From Alphaproteobacteria bacterium (GTDB taxonomy: Bacteria; Pseudomonadota; Alphaproteobacteria; UBA7887): a DNA stretch of 22,110 nt. The position numbers were made by a program, and so were the translations under genes. Shown here one piece after another: positions 13,679-20,760 of this stretch. The stretch lies in assembly GCA_028289725.1 (NCBI GenBank), contig JANQOH010000305.1, positions 1-22,110 on the forward strand, given 5' to 3'. Within the stretch, counting starts at the first letter, position 1, and every line of letters starts with the position of its first letter. The notes under the pieces are model-generated. The model made no database searches and was not told where the DNA came from. It saw nothing but the letters and a program-made list of their open reading frames with translations.

Positions 13679-14089
13679 TCAAGATTTCCTGCGTGACGCG
13701 CCGCTCGATTTGGTGGCGCGGGTCGCCGACGACGTTTTGCGCCGGCTCGCAGTTGTTTTTGATTTGGTGGATGTGGCCGTTTTTTTGGCCGGTGACTTAG
13801 GCTTTGCGCTGCGGCTTGGCGCCTTTGCTGCGGTGGCCCGGGTGCTGCTCCCTTTGCCTTCAAGTGCATCAAGGCGTTTCGCCAGCGCCTGATTCTCTTT
13901 TCGCGCTTTTACGGCCATGGCGCGCACAGCTTCAAACTCATCGCGGCGCACAAGATCCATGCTCGCCAAAATCCGCTCAAACTGAGCCTTTAGCCGAGCT
14001 TCGGTCTCTTCGCGAAATGTTGCGAAAGACGACATGGCGCCGCCTGCCACACGCGCCAAATCGTCAAACAAGTGGCTGTCTTTTTGCAC
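13679..14089 (-). CDS. ubiK: UbiK (BMFP/YqiC) family accessory factor with H1-like basic tail
   Basis: UbiK is a small coiled-coil accessory factor of aerobic ubiquinone synthesis that binds lipids and fuses membranes. Residues 1-77 match the family: L-F-D-D-L-A-R-V-A-G-G-A, then E-A-R-L-K-A-Q-F-E-R-I-L and D-L-V-R-R-D-E-F-E-A-V-R-A-M, ending with a leucine-rich coiled coil (A-L-A-K-R-L-D-A-L-E). Residues 78-136 are an unusual tail with no Asp or Glu and 18 Lys or Arg among 59 residues, rich in Ala, Ser and Thr, and containing S-P-A-K-K, the kind of motif found in histone H1. The start is a GTG at 14089 with GGAG seven bases upstream. It is divergent from hldD. The tail may bind membrane or nucleic acid. 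Confidence 0.85.
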   Translation of the reverse strand: MQKDSHLFDDLARVAGGAMSSFATFREETEARLKAQFERILASMDLVRRDEFEAVRAMAVKARKENQALAKRLDALEGKGSSTRATAAKAPSRSAKPKSPAKKTATSTKSKTTASRRKTSSATRATKSSGASRRKS

Positions 14090-14196
14090 TTATGAACTCC
14101 GCTACGCGGTTCGCCAAATCTACAATTGGTGTCTGCCACCGGTTTCAGCAACAATTTAAGCAAATCCGTCATAATTTCGCGTTGTGCTTGCACGTC

Positions 14197-14225
14197 TTGT
14201 CCCAGGTCATAGCGCGCCCTATAAA
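14197..14225 (+). promoter_or_regulatory. Candidate promoter of the hldD operon
   Basis: TTGTCC (14197-14202) and TATAAA (14220-14225) are 17 bases apart, a good sigma-70 arrangement. The hldD ATG at 14234 lies only eight bases past the -10 element, so transcription would begin at or next to the start codon and the message would be nearly leaderless. The rest of the 144-base divergent gap shows no clear gene. Confidence 0.45.
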
Positions 14226-14233
14226 TCGACGAA

Positions 14234-15238
14234 ATGATCGTGGTCACCGGCGGCGCCGGCTTCATCGGGTCCAATCTTGTGGCGGCGCTGGCGGCACGCG
14301 AGCCGGGCGGCGTGGTTGTGTCGGACCTGCTGGGCGACGGCGACAAATGGCGCAATTTGGCCAAACACGAAGTCGCCGACGTTCTGCCGCCCGACCAACT
14401 GCTTCGGTACCTCGCCAATAGCGCCGAACGTGGTGCGGAATGGGGCCCGGTTGACGCGGTGGTGCATCTCGGCGCCAATTCCTCGACAACCGAGACCGAT
14501 GTCGACCTGGTGTTGCGCCAGAATTTTGCCTACTCGATGACTTTGTGGCGGCTCTGCGTGGCCCACGGCATCCGGCTGATATATGCGTCTTCCGCCGCGA
14601 CCTATGGCGGCGGCGAGGCGGGATTTGACGATAACGGTTCGCCAGAAGCCCTGTCCTCTCTGCGGCCACTCAATCCCTATGGCTGGAGCAAGCACCTGTT
14701 CGATCAGCGGGTCGCGCGGCTGTCGCTGAACGCTGAGACGCGGCCGCCGCAATGGGCAGGCCTGAAATTCTTCAATGTCTATGGGCCGAACGAGTATCAC
14801 AAAGGGCCAATGCAAAGCGTGGTGGCGCAGAAGTATCCGTTGGTGCATGACGGCCAGCCGCTCACTTTGTTTCGGTCGCACAATCCAGACTATGCCGATG
14901 GCGAACAAGTGCGCGATTTCATCCACGTCGATGATTGCGTGGCGGTGATGTTGTGGCTGCTCGACAATCCCGGCGTGAACGGCTTGTTCAATGTCGGTAC
15001 GGGAAAAGCACGCAGTTTCTTGGACGTTGCCAAGGCGATTTACGCCGCTGCGGGAAGCAACCCGAACATCGACTTTGTCGATACGCCGGAGTCCATCCGC
15101 AACCAGTATCAGTATTTTACCGAAGCAAAGGTCGAGCGGTTGCGGGAAGCCGGGTACACGGCGCCATTCCTTTCGCTTGAAGATGGCATTGCGCACTATG
15201 TGACGCGCTTTCTCGCGACAGATGATCCGTATCGGTGA
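14234..15238 (+). CDS. hldD: ADP-L-glycero-D-manno-heptose 6-epimerase
   Basis: HldD epimerises ADP-D-glycero-D-manno-heptose to the L,D form, the donor for the inner core of lipopolysaccharide. The 334-residue extended SDR begins V-V-T-G-G-A-G-F-I-G-S-N, the NADP-binding motif, and has A-S-S-A-A-T-Y-G-G-G, the catalytic Y-G-W-S-K (Tyr-x-x-x-Lys), and F-F-N-V-Y-G-P-N-E-Y-H-K-G, which is highly characteristic of HldD, followed by R-D-F-I-H-V-D-D. No Shine-Dalgarno precedes the ATG, consistent with the near-leaderless promoter suggested upstream. The stop overlaps the GTG of lgt by four bases. Its presence indicates an outer membrane with heptose-containing LPS. Confidence 0.95.
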   Translation: MIVVTGGAGFIGSNLVAALAAREPGGVVVSDLLGDGDKWRNLAKHEVADVLPPDQLLRYLANSAERGAEWGPVDAVVHLGANSSTTETDVDLVLRQNFAYSMTLWRLCVAHGIRLIYASSAATYGGGEAGFDDNGSPEALSSLRPLNPYGWSKHLFDQRVARLSLNAETRPPQWAGLKFFNVYGPNEYHKGPMQSVVAQKYPLVHDGQPLTLFRSHNPDYADGEQVRDFIHVDDCVAVMLWLLDNPGVNGLFNVGTGKARSFLDVAKAIYAAAGSNPNIDFVDTPESIRNQYQYFTEAKVERLREAGYTAPFLSLEDGIAHYVTRFLATDDPYR

Positions 15239-16059
15239 GCAACGTGTTTGCCGCTGCAGCGCTGACTTTCCCTGAATTCGACCCAGTCGCCGTCCAGATC
15301 GGGCCGATCGCCATTCGGTGGTACGCGCTGGCCTACATTGCCGGGCTGGTGCTTGGCTGGCAGTTTGTTCGCCTACTCGCGAAACGCGGCTATATCGCAC
15401 TGACACGCGCCCAGATTGACGACTTATTGTTTTGGGCAGCGATGGGCGTGATTTTGGGTGGGCGGGTTGGCTACACCTTGTTCTATCGGCCCGACTATTA
15501 CCTATTCAACCCGCTGGAAATCCTTAAGGTTTGGCAAGGCGGCATGTCATTCCATGGCGGCCTGCTGGGCGTCGTATTGGCCATCATCTGGTTTGCGCGG
15601 CGGAACAAACTGCCGATTTTCGTGGTGGGAGACGCGGTCGCTGCGGCAGCACCGATCGGCCTGTTTTTCGGCCGTATTGCAAACTTTGTGAATGGCGAGC
15701 TCTTTGGCCGGGTATCGGACGCCCCATGGGCCATGGTGTTCCCAACCGGCGGTCTTTTTCCGCGCCATCCAAGCCAATTGTACGAAGCCGGGCTCGAAGG
15801 TTTGGTGCTGTTTCTGGTGTTGGCGTGGTTGGCCTTTCGAACCGATGCCCTGCGCAGGCCCGGACTGGCGGCCGGTGTTTTTTTGGTCGGCTATGCCCTG
15901 GCGCGAAGTTTCGTCGAGTTCTTTCGCGAACCCGATGTCGGCATCGCACTCCCGGATATCGGTATCACCATGGGCCAATTGCTGTCGTTGCCGATGCTAA
16001 TAATTGGTCTATTGCTGATCAGCCGCGCCTGGCGCCGACCACCCATCAGAGCCGAATGA
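15235..16059 (+). CDS. lgt: Prolipoprotein diacylglyceryl transferase
   Basis: Lgt is an inner-membrane enzyme that transfers diacylglycerol from phosphatidylglycerol to the lipobox cysteine of prolipoproteins. The 274-residue protein has several hydrophobic helices and the signature G-R-I-A-N-F-V-N-G-E-L-F-G-R, with conserved W-Y-A-L-A-Y near the N terminus, G-G-R-V-G-Y, and M-S-F-H-G-G-L-L-G. The region R-H-P-S-Q-L-Y-E-A holds further conserved residues. The GTG start overlaps the hldD stop as GTGA, and its own stop overlaps the next ATG, so it is translationally coupled on both sides. Its lipid donor derives from the pathway that includes PgsA earlier in the window, and a putative substrate lipoprotein is encoded downstream. 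Confidence 0.96.
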   Translation: MSNVFAAAALTFPEFDPVAVQIGPIAIRWYALAYIAGLVLGWQFVRLLAKRGYIALTRAQIDDLLFWAAMGVILGGRVGYTLFYRPDYYLFNPLEILKVWQGGMSFHGGLLGVVLAIIWFARRNKLPIFVVGDAVAAAAPIGLFFGRIANFVNGELFGRVSDAPWAMVFPTGGLFPRHPSQLYEAGLEGLVLFLVLAWLAFRTDALRRPGLAAGVFLVGYALARSFVEFFREPDVGIALPDIGITMGQLLSLPMLIIGLLLISRAWRRPPIRAE

Positions 16060-17144
16060 CCGCTCTTGCCGATAAAATTCGCCGTACCATTCGACTGACC
16101 GGTCCCATCACGATTGCGGAGTATATGGCGACCGCATTGAGTGATCCCGAACACGGCTACTACGCGAGTCCGCGCCGTCGCGCGCCCATGGGCGCGGACG
16201 GCGACTTCGTCACCGCGCCGGAAATAAGCCAAATGTTCGGTGAATTGATTGGCCTATGGTGCGCCGACCGTTGGCAAGCTTTGGGTGCCCCAAACCCGGT
16301 TCGGATCGTCGAACTGGGTCCGGGGCGCGGTACGTTGATGTCGGATGCGCTACGCGCGATGCACGCCGTACCTGGTCTGACCGAAGCAATCGACCTTCAC
16401 CTGGTCGAAACCGGCCGTGGCCTGCGCGATGTGCAAGGCGTGGTCCTGGGCGACGCAGACCCGCACTGGCACGATGATCTGACCAGCGTGCCGGATGGCC
16501 CAATCTTGCTCATCGCCAATGAGTTCTTCGACGCGCTGCCGATCCACCAATATGTCGGCACGCGTGACGGCTGGAGAGAGCGGCTGATTGGAACGAAATC
16601 AAACGGCGACTTCGTATTTTGCAATTCCAGTGGCCGCACCCGGGCGTCCGCGTTTATCGACATGCTCGGCGCGCCGGGCATGCCCGGCGACATTGCCGAA
16701 ATTTCACCGGCGTCTATCTCGCTGGCCGGCCTGATAAGCGCGCGTGCGGTCGCGGCGCCTTGCGCCGCCCTGATTATCGACTACGGGCGGTGCGGGATGC
16801 TCGGCGACAGCTTGAAGGGCATTGTGGACCACCACGAAGGCTCGATCTTAGATAGACCGGGGGACGTCGATCTAAGCGCTCATGTCGATTTTGCGGCTCT
16901 CGCGCGCGCCGCGACCGAAGCCGGCGCATCGGTATTTGGGCCAACGCCACAGGGCGCGTTTCTCCGTTCGCTGGGGATCGAAATGCGGGCAGACATCTTG
17001 CGGCGCGGCGCGACGCCTACGCAGGTGGGTAGTATTGACACCGCCCTGCATCGGCTTACGGACGTCGGACAAATGGGCGAATTGTTCAAAGCCATTGCGA
17101 TCGTGTCACCGAACCAGACGCCACCACCTGGATTTTCACAATGA
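16056..17144 (+). CDS. SAM-dependent methyltransferase, MidA/NDUFAF7 family
   Basis: This 362-residue protein belongs to the family of NDUFAF7 (MidA), which in mitochondria symmetrically dimethylates an arginine of a complex I subunit. It begins with the family segment I-A-E-Y-M-A-T-A-L, then H-G-Y-Y and G-D-F-V-T-A-P-E-I-S-Q-M-F-G-E-L, the SAM-binding motif V-E-L-G-P-G-R-G-T-L, and N-E-F-F-D-A-L-P-I-H-Q, all typical. The frame is open upstream through lgt, but the ATG at 16056 overlaps the lgt stop as ATGA and fits the family start. It ends overlapping pgeF in the same way. Bacterial targets of this family are poorly known; modification of a respiratory complex subunit is inferred by homology. 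Confidence 0.9.
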   Translation: MTALADKIRRTIRLTGPITIAEYMATALSDPEHGYYASPRRRAPMGADGDFVTAPEISQMFGELIGLWCADRWQALGAPNPVRIVELGPGRGTLMSDALRAMHAVPGLTEAIDLHLVETGRGLRDVQGVVLGDADPHWHDDLTSVPDGPILLIANEFFDALPIHQYVGTRDGWRERLIGTKSNGDFVFCNSSGRTRASAFIDMLGAPGMPGDIAEISPASISLAGLISARAVAAPCAALIIDYGRCGMLGDSLKGIVDHHEGSILDRPGDVDLSAHVDFAALARAATEAGASVFGPTPQGAFLRSLGIEMRADILRRGATPTQVGSIDTALHRLTDVGQMGELFKAIAIVSPNQTPPPGFSQ

Positions 17145-17950
17145 GCGTTCCGTCGATTCAAAGCTCGATCCTGGAGGCGGACGGCATCTCTCATGGGTTC
17201 TTCACGCGGCAGGGTGGCGTCTCGGACGGGCTCTACCGGTCGCTCAATTGCGGCTACGGGTCGGGCGATGACATGCAAGCCGTCGCTGCAAACAGGCGCC
17301 GTGTTACCGAGACGCTGGGCGTTGGCAAACTCGTTACCTGCCATCAGATCCACAGCGCGGACGCCGTTGTGGTCGGCGGGGCGGACGCCGTTGTGGTCGG
17401 CGGGGCGGACGGACGAACGCCCTGGCAACCGAGTGACGCCCCGCGCGCTGACGCGCTAGCGACCAAGATGAGCGGCGTAGCACTCGGTGTTTTGGCCGCC
17501 GATTGCGCGCCGGTGGTGTTCGTCGAGCCGAAAGCGCGGGTCATTGCCGCCGCCCACGCTGGCTGGCGTGGCGCACTGACCGGCATTACCGATGCAGCGA
17601 TTGAAGCGATGATTCGCCTCGGCGCGGATCGGGGTGCGATCTTCGCGTCGGTCGGTCCGTGTATTGCCCAAGACTCGTATGAAGTCGGGCCGGAATTTCC
17701 AACCCCGTTCCTTGAGGAGAATAACGAAGCTGCGTCTTTCTTTGAGGCCGGGTCGCGGGATGGCCACTGGCAATTCGATCTTCCGGCTTATGTTGTCGGA
17801 CGTCTGCTGGCGCGTGGCTTGGCCGGTGTCGCCGGACCAGACCACGACACTTATGCGGATGAGGAGACGTTTTTTAGCTATCGGCGAAGCTGTCATCGCG
17901 ACGAACCGAGCTACGGCCGGTGCATCTCGGCGGTGGCACTGACCGGGTAG
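17141..17950 (+). CDS. pgeF: Peptidoglycan editing factor PgeF (laccase-domain protein)
   Basis: PgeF (YfiH type) removes wrongly incorporated serine from peptidoglycan precursors, and related proteins act on purine nucleosides. The 269-residue protein opens I-S-H-G-F-F-T-R-Q-G-G-V-S, and the expected zinc ligands are His71 in H-Q-I-H-S, Cys122 in A-A-D-C-A-P and His139 in A-A-H-A-G-W-R-G; S-V-G-P-C-I also matches the family. The start overlaps the upstream stop as ATGA. It carries a perfect in-frame duplication of eight residues (Ala73 to Gly88) immediately after the first zinc ligand, described separately. It is followed after five bases by a possible micro-ORF, then by a lipoprotein gene. 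Confidence 0.92.
   Translation: MSVPSIQSSILEADGISHGFFTRQGGVSDGLYRSLNCGYGSGDDMQAVAANRRRVTETLGVGKLVTCHQIHSADAVVVGGADAVVVGGADGRTPWQPSDAPRADALATKMSGVALGVLAADCAPVVFVEPKARVIAAAHAGWRGALTGITDAAIEAMIRLGADRGAIFASVGPCIAQDSYEVGPEFPTPFLEENNEAASFFEAGSRDGHWQFDLPAYVVGRLLARGLAGVAGPDHDTYADEETFFSYRRSCHRDEPSYGRCISAVALTG
17357..17410 (+). repeat. Perfect 24-bp tandem repeat inside pgeF
   Basis: A 24-base unit beginning GCGGACGCCG occurs twice without a mismatch at 17357-17380 and 17381-17404, followed by its first six bases again at 17405-17410. As 24 is a multiple of three, the frame is kept and the protein repeats A-D-A-V-V-V-G-G. The absence of any silent difference suggests a recent slippage event or an assembly artefact. 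Confidence 0.95.
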
Positions 17951-17955
17951 GCATC

Positions 17956-18024
17956 GTGCCGTATATGTTTTGGTTCCTGGCCGCCTTGATCCTCGCGCTT
18001 ATGGTGAGTTGCGTTGTCGGTTAG
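17956..18024 (+). CDS. Possible 22-residue hydrophobic micro-ORF
   Basis: A GTG at 17956 opens a 22-codon frame, five bases after the pgeF stop and with a GGGTAGG just before it, ending at the TAG at 18022-18024. The peptide is almost entirely hydrophobic (M-P-Y-M-F-W-F-L-A-A-L-I-L-A-L) and would span a membrane once; a Ser-Cys pair near the end weakly recalls a lipobox, but there is no positive charge at the N terminus. Its end overlaps the start of the lipoprotein gene by 11 bases, so its translation could deliver ribosomes to the weak TTG start there. It may be a real small membrane protein, a coupling leader, or chance. Confidence 0.35.
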   Translation: MPYMFWFLAALILALMVSCVVG

Positions 18025-18901
18025 CCGCGTTTTTGTCGTGATCGGGTGCATCCTGTTGGTGACGTCTTGCCAGCCGATTCCGCGCCCGTTTCAGCCCGAT
18101 GACAAATCTGACATTGGATTCTCGGAGTTTGGCATTGCCGACAAGCTTGTGGTGTTCGTCGCCGGCATTGATGACGTGCCAGCAGGCATCGATCAGGCGA
18201 TATCGGACACCTTGGCCGAGAAACTGCGGCGCGCGGGGGTGATCGCGAGCACCACGACGGCGAACAGCGGCAGCTATTTGCTGACCTGCGAAGCGGAAGA
18301 GACGCGGAGTGGCGCGGTGACGCTTGCTTGGCGGTTGATTGACGCGGAAGGCGTCGTGGTCGGGCTGGTCGACCAATACACCACGGCGCACCGCAGGGAT
18401 TGGCTGCGCGCCGATCCCAATCTGGTCGATGCGATCGCGTCAGAAGCCGCGCCCCGAATCGCGGCCATTGTATATGATCACGACCCAAGCATGATCGCGC
18501 GGGGAACGCCCGGACTGCTCCGCCCGGTCCACGTCGTCCCGGTGATCGGCGCGCCGGGCGATGGCAATCAGACCGTGACCAAGGCGCTCCGAAACGCGCT
18601 GAAGCGCGCCGGCGTGATCGTGACCGATCAGCCTCAGGCGTTTGGCATCACCGTGATCGGCGAAATACGCCGGACGCCACGCGGCGAGGCCGACGAAATC
18701 ACCGTCCGTTGGCGCGTCGAGACCGTGGACGGCGCCGAACTCGGCTCGATCAGCCAGGGAAATTTCGTGCCGAGCGGCTCGCTCGATGGCCCTTGGGGCA
18801 ATGTCGCCGTGGCTGTGGCCCAAGGCGGCGCGGAGGGCGTGGTCCAGATTTTGTCGGAAATTGGGGCGCCGGCCGCGGCGCGCGATTCCGACCAACCATA
18901 A
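18014..18901 (+). CDS. Lipoprotein with two related repeat domains, function unknown
   Basis: This 295-residue protein has a lipoprotein signal: Arg5, a hydrophobic stretch, and L-V-T-S-C with Cys19 as the likely lipidated residue. The TTG at 18014 is the first possible start after an in-frame stop, with GGTGAG five bases upstream. The mature part seems to be two copies of one domain, about residues 45-153 and 172-280. Both contain a helix ending R-R-A-G-V-I-A-S or K-R-A-G-V-I-V-T, a strand pair with A-W-R-L-I-D-A-E-G or R-W-R-V-E-T-V-D-G, and a final helix with N-L-V-D-A-I-A or N-V-A-V-A-V-A. The fold may resemble TolB-N or LpoB-like periplasmic domains, an inference only. It follows pgeF and precedes the prs promoter. 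I do not recognise the family. Confidence 0.82.
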   Translation: MSVSRVFVVIGCILLVTSCQPIPRPFQPDDKSDIGFSEFGIADKLVVFVAGIDDVPAGIDQAISDTLAEKLRRAGVIASTTTANSGSYLLTCEAEETRSGAVTLAWRLIDAEGVVVGLVDQYTTAHRRDWLRADPNLVDAIASEAAPRIAAIVYDHDPSMIARGTPGLLRPVHVVPVIGAPGDGNQTVTKALRNALKRAGVIVTDQPQAFGITVIGEIRRTPRGEADEITVRWRVETVDGAELGSISQGNFVPSGSLDGPWGNVAVAVAQGGAEGVVQILSEIGAPAAARDSDQP

Positions 18902-18915
18902 ACCCGGCGCAGGCG

Positions 18916-18944
18916 TTTACAGTTTGGGGGGCGCTTGGTACATT
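18916..18944 (+). promoter_or_regulatory. Candidate sigma-70 promoter of prs
   Basis: TTTACA (18916-18921) and TACATT (18939-18944) are separated by 17 bases. The -35 element matches TTGACA in five of six positions and the -10 element matches TATAAT in four of six. It lies 15 bases after the lipoprotein stop and about 80 bases before the prs ATG, giving a leader of roughly 70 bases. Confidence 0.5.
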
Positions 18945-18947
18945 CCG

Positions 18948-18966
18948 CCGCCATTTTCGCTGGCGG
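18948..18966 (+). other. Hairpin in the prs leader
   Basis: CCGCCA (18948-18953) and TGGCGG (18961-18966) form a perfect six-base-pair stem with a seven-base loop. It lies near the expected transcription start of prs and has no following U run, so it would sit at the 5' end of the message, where it might affect stability, rather than end transcription. Confidence 0.35.
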
Positions 18967-19022
18967 ATCCGCGGGGGCGGGAAAGTGCGGCCGGCGCAAC
19001 CCGATCACGAGATTTCGGCTAC

Positions 19023-19955
19023 ATGAAAATTGTCGCGGGCAATAGCAATCGGCCCTTGGCCGAAGCAGTGGCGGCGTTCTGTAACCTGCCTTTGGTAAAT
19101 GCCAGTATTCGGCGCTTTTCCGACCAGGAAGTCTTCGTGGAGATCCACGAAAACGTGCGTGGTGAGGACATGTTCCTGGTCCAATCGACGTCGTTTCCCG
19201 CGAATGACAATTTGATGGAATTATTGGTGACGCTCGACGCGCTCAAACGCGCATCGGCGCGTCGAATCACAGGCGTGGTCCCCTATTTCGGCTATGCGCG
19301 GCAGGACCGGAAACCCGGGCCGAGAACACCAATTTCCGCCAAGCTGGTGGCCAACCTGATCACCACGGCAGGCGCCGACCGCATGCTGACCATGGACCTG
19401 CATGCGGGCCAAATTCAGGGCTTTTTCGATATTCCGGTGGACAACCTCTTTGCGTCACCGGTGATGATCGCCGATATCAAGCAGAATTACCCGGAAGACG
19501 GCCTGGTCGTGGTGTCGCCGGACGTCGGCGGCGTGGTGCGCGCCCGGGCGGTCGCCAAGCGGATTGACGCCGACCTTGCCATCGTTGATAAGAGGCGCGA
19601 ACGGGCCGGCGTTTCCGAGGTGATGCATATCATCGGCGACGTGAAGGACCGTCGTTGTATTCTGGTCGACGACATTGTCGATTCGGCTGGAACACTCTGC
19701 AATGCGGCCGTGGCGCTGAAGGAAGCCGGGGCAACGTCAGTGGTGGCCTACGTGACCCATGGCGTCTTGTCCGGTGGCGCGGTGGCGCGCGTCACGGCGT
19801 CGGCGCTGGAGCAGATGGTGATTACCGACACCATCCAGGCGACGGAGGCGGTACGCGTGGCCCGCAATATCCGGGTGCTTTCGATTTCGCAATTGATGGC
19901 GGAAGCGATGCGCCGGATCAGCGAGGAAAGTTCGGTTTCAAGCCTGTTCGATTGA
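19023..19955 (+). CDS. prs: Ribose-phosphate pyrophosphokinase (PRPP synthase)
   Basis: Prs makes phosphoribosyl pyrophosphate from ribose 5-phosphate and ATP, the precursor for nucleotides, His and Trp. The ATG at 19023 gives 310 residues and the standard opening M-K-I-V-A-G-N-S-N-R-P-L-A; longer in-frame starts would run back into the lipoprotein gene. Motifs are F-S-D-Q-E near residue 35, P-Y-F-G-Y-A-R-Q-D-R-K (ATP-binding region), T-M-D-L-H-A-G-Q-I-Q-G-F-F, V-D-K-R-R and the PRPP loop V-D-D-I-V-D-S-A-G-T-L. All key residues are present. It is the first gene of the conserved prs-rplY-pth-ychF block and has its own candidate promoter. Confidence 0.97.
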   Translation: MKIVAGNSNRPLAEAVAAFCNLPLVNASIRRFSDQEVFVEIHENVRGEDMFLVQSTSFPANDNLMELLVTLDALKRASARRITGVVPYFGYARQDRKPGPRTPISAKLVANLITTAGADRMLTMDLHAGQIQGFFDIPVDNLFASPVMIADIKQNYPEDGLVVVSPDVGGVVRARAVAKRIDADLAIVDKRRERAGVSEVMHIIGDVKDRRCILVDDIVDSAGTLCNAAVALKEAGATSVVAYVTHGVLSGGAVARVTASALEQMVITDTIQATEAVRVARNIRVLSISQLMAEAMRRISEESSVSSLFD

Positions 19956-20022
19956 CGGCGGGCACGAGAATGCAATGACGCCGCCCGATGGGTGGCGACG
20001 AAGACAAGAAGGAGACAATGGC

Positions 20023-20727
20023 ATGGCGGATGTAAGCAGCATGAGTGCGCAGCCACGCCAAGCAGTGGGCAAAGGCGCGGCACGCGCCGCACGGCGGGCC
20101 GGGTTGGTACCCGGCGTGATTTACGGAACCGGTGTCGATACCGTCTCGGTCGCGATCGATTCAAAGACCTTTTCGATCGAATACGGCAAGGGCGGTTTTT
20201 TCAGCCGCCTCTATGAGTTGGACTTAGAGGGCGAAAAAATGCGCGTGCTGCCGCGCGACGTTCAGGTCCATCCGGTGACCGACAGCCCGCTCCACGTTGA
20301 CTTCTTGCGATTGACCGCCGACAGCCGCATTAACGTGGACGTCGCGGTCCAATTCATCAACGATGAAGAGTCGCCCGGCATTAAGCGTGGCGGCGTGCTG
20401 AACGTGGTGCGCCACACGATCGAATTGAATTGCCGCGCTGATTCAATTCCGGAATCGATCACGGTCGACCTGACAGGTTTGGACATCGGTGGATCCGTGC
20501 ATATTTCGCATATCGAATTGCCGGAAGGTGTCACGCCAACCATCACGGATCGTGACTTCACTGTCGCCACGGTGGCGGCGCCGACCGTGGTCGAGGAAGA
20601 AACGCCCGAGACCGAAGAAGACGAAGAAGGTCTGGCGGCCGAGGCCGATGGCGAGACGCCTGCTGGCGAAGAAGGCGCCGAGGCGGCCAAGGAAGGCGGC
20701 GACGAAGGATCGGGTGGCGAGAGCTGA
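20023..20727 (+). CDS. rplY: Large ribosomal subunit protein bL25 (TL5/Ctc type)
   Basis: bL25 binds 5S rRNA on the large ribosomal subunit; this is the long Ctc-type form with an N-terminal L25 domain and a C-terminal beta domain. The ATG at 20023 is preceded by AAGGAG with eight bases spacing; an in-frame ATG at 19975 lacks such a signal. The 234-residue protein has G-K-G-A-A-R-A-A-R-R-A-G-L-V-P-G-V-I-Y-G near the start, V-H-P-V-T-D-S-P-L-H-V-D-F at the end of the L25 domain, then G-G-V-L-N-V-V-R-H and S-V-H-I-S-H-I-E-L-P-E-G-V. The last 44 residues form an acidic, probably disordered tail with 19 Asp or Glu. It is followed by pth, whose product recycles peptidyl-tRNA. Confidence 0.96.
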   Translation: MADVSSMSAQPRQAVGKGAARAARRAGLVPGVIYGTGVDTVSVAIDSKTFSIEYGKGGFFSRLYELDLEGEKMRVLPRDVQVHPVTDSPLHVDFLRLTADSRINVDVAVQFINDEESPGIKRGGVLNVVRHTIELNCRADSIPESITVDLTGLDIGGSVHISHIELPEGVTPTITDRDFTVATVAAPTVVEEETPETEEDEEGLAAEADGETPAGEEGAEAAKEGGDEGSGGES

Positions 20728-20760
20728 CGCGCAGCTGGACCGGCCCGTTTTCATATCGTG

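Noticed and set aside
13990..14230. Minus-strand frame upstream of ubiK as a separate gene
   Set aside because: It overlaps ubiK and hldD in different frames, has no clear start signal in the gap and matches nothing known to me.
14219..15406. 395-residue minus-strand open frame opposite hldD and lgt
   Set aside because: It overlaps two certain genes and its translation has no recognisable domain; it is a codon-bias shadow.
17956..18060. Frameshift joining the micro-ORF to the lipoprotein
   Set aside because: The lipoprotein has its own complete signal peptide and lipobox, so no frameshift is needed.
18786..19022. Upstream in-frame extension of prs
   Set aside because: It would overlap the lipoprotein gene and its promoter region; the family N terminus begins exactly at the ATG at 19023.
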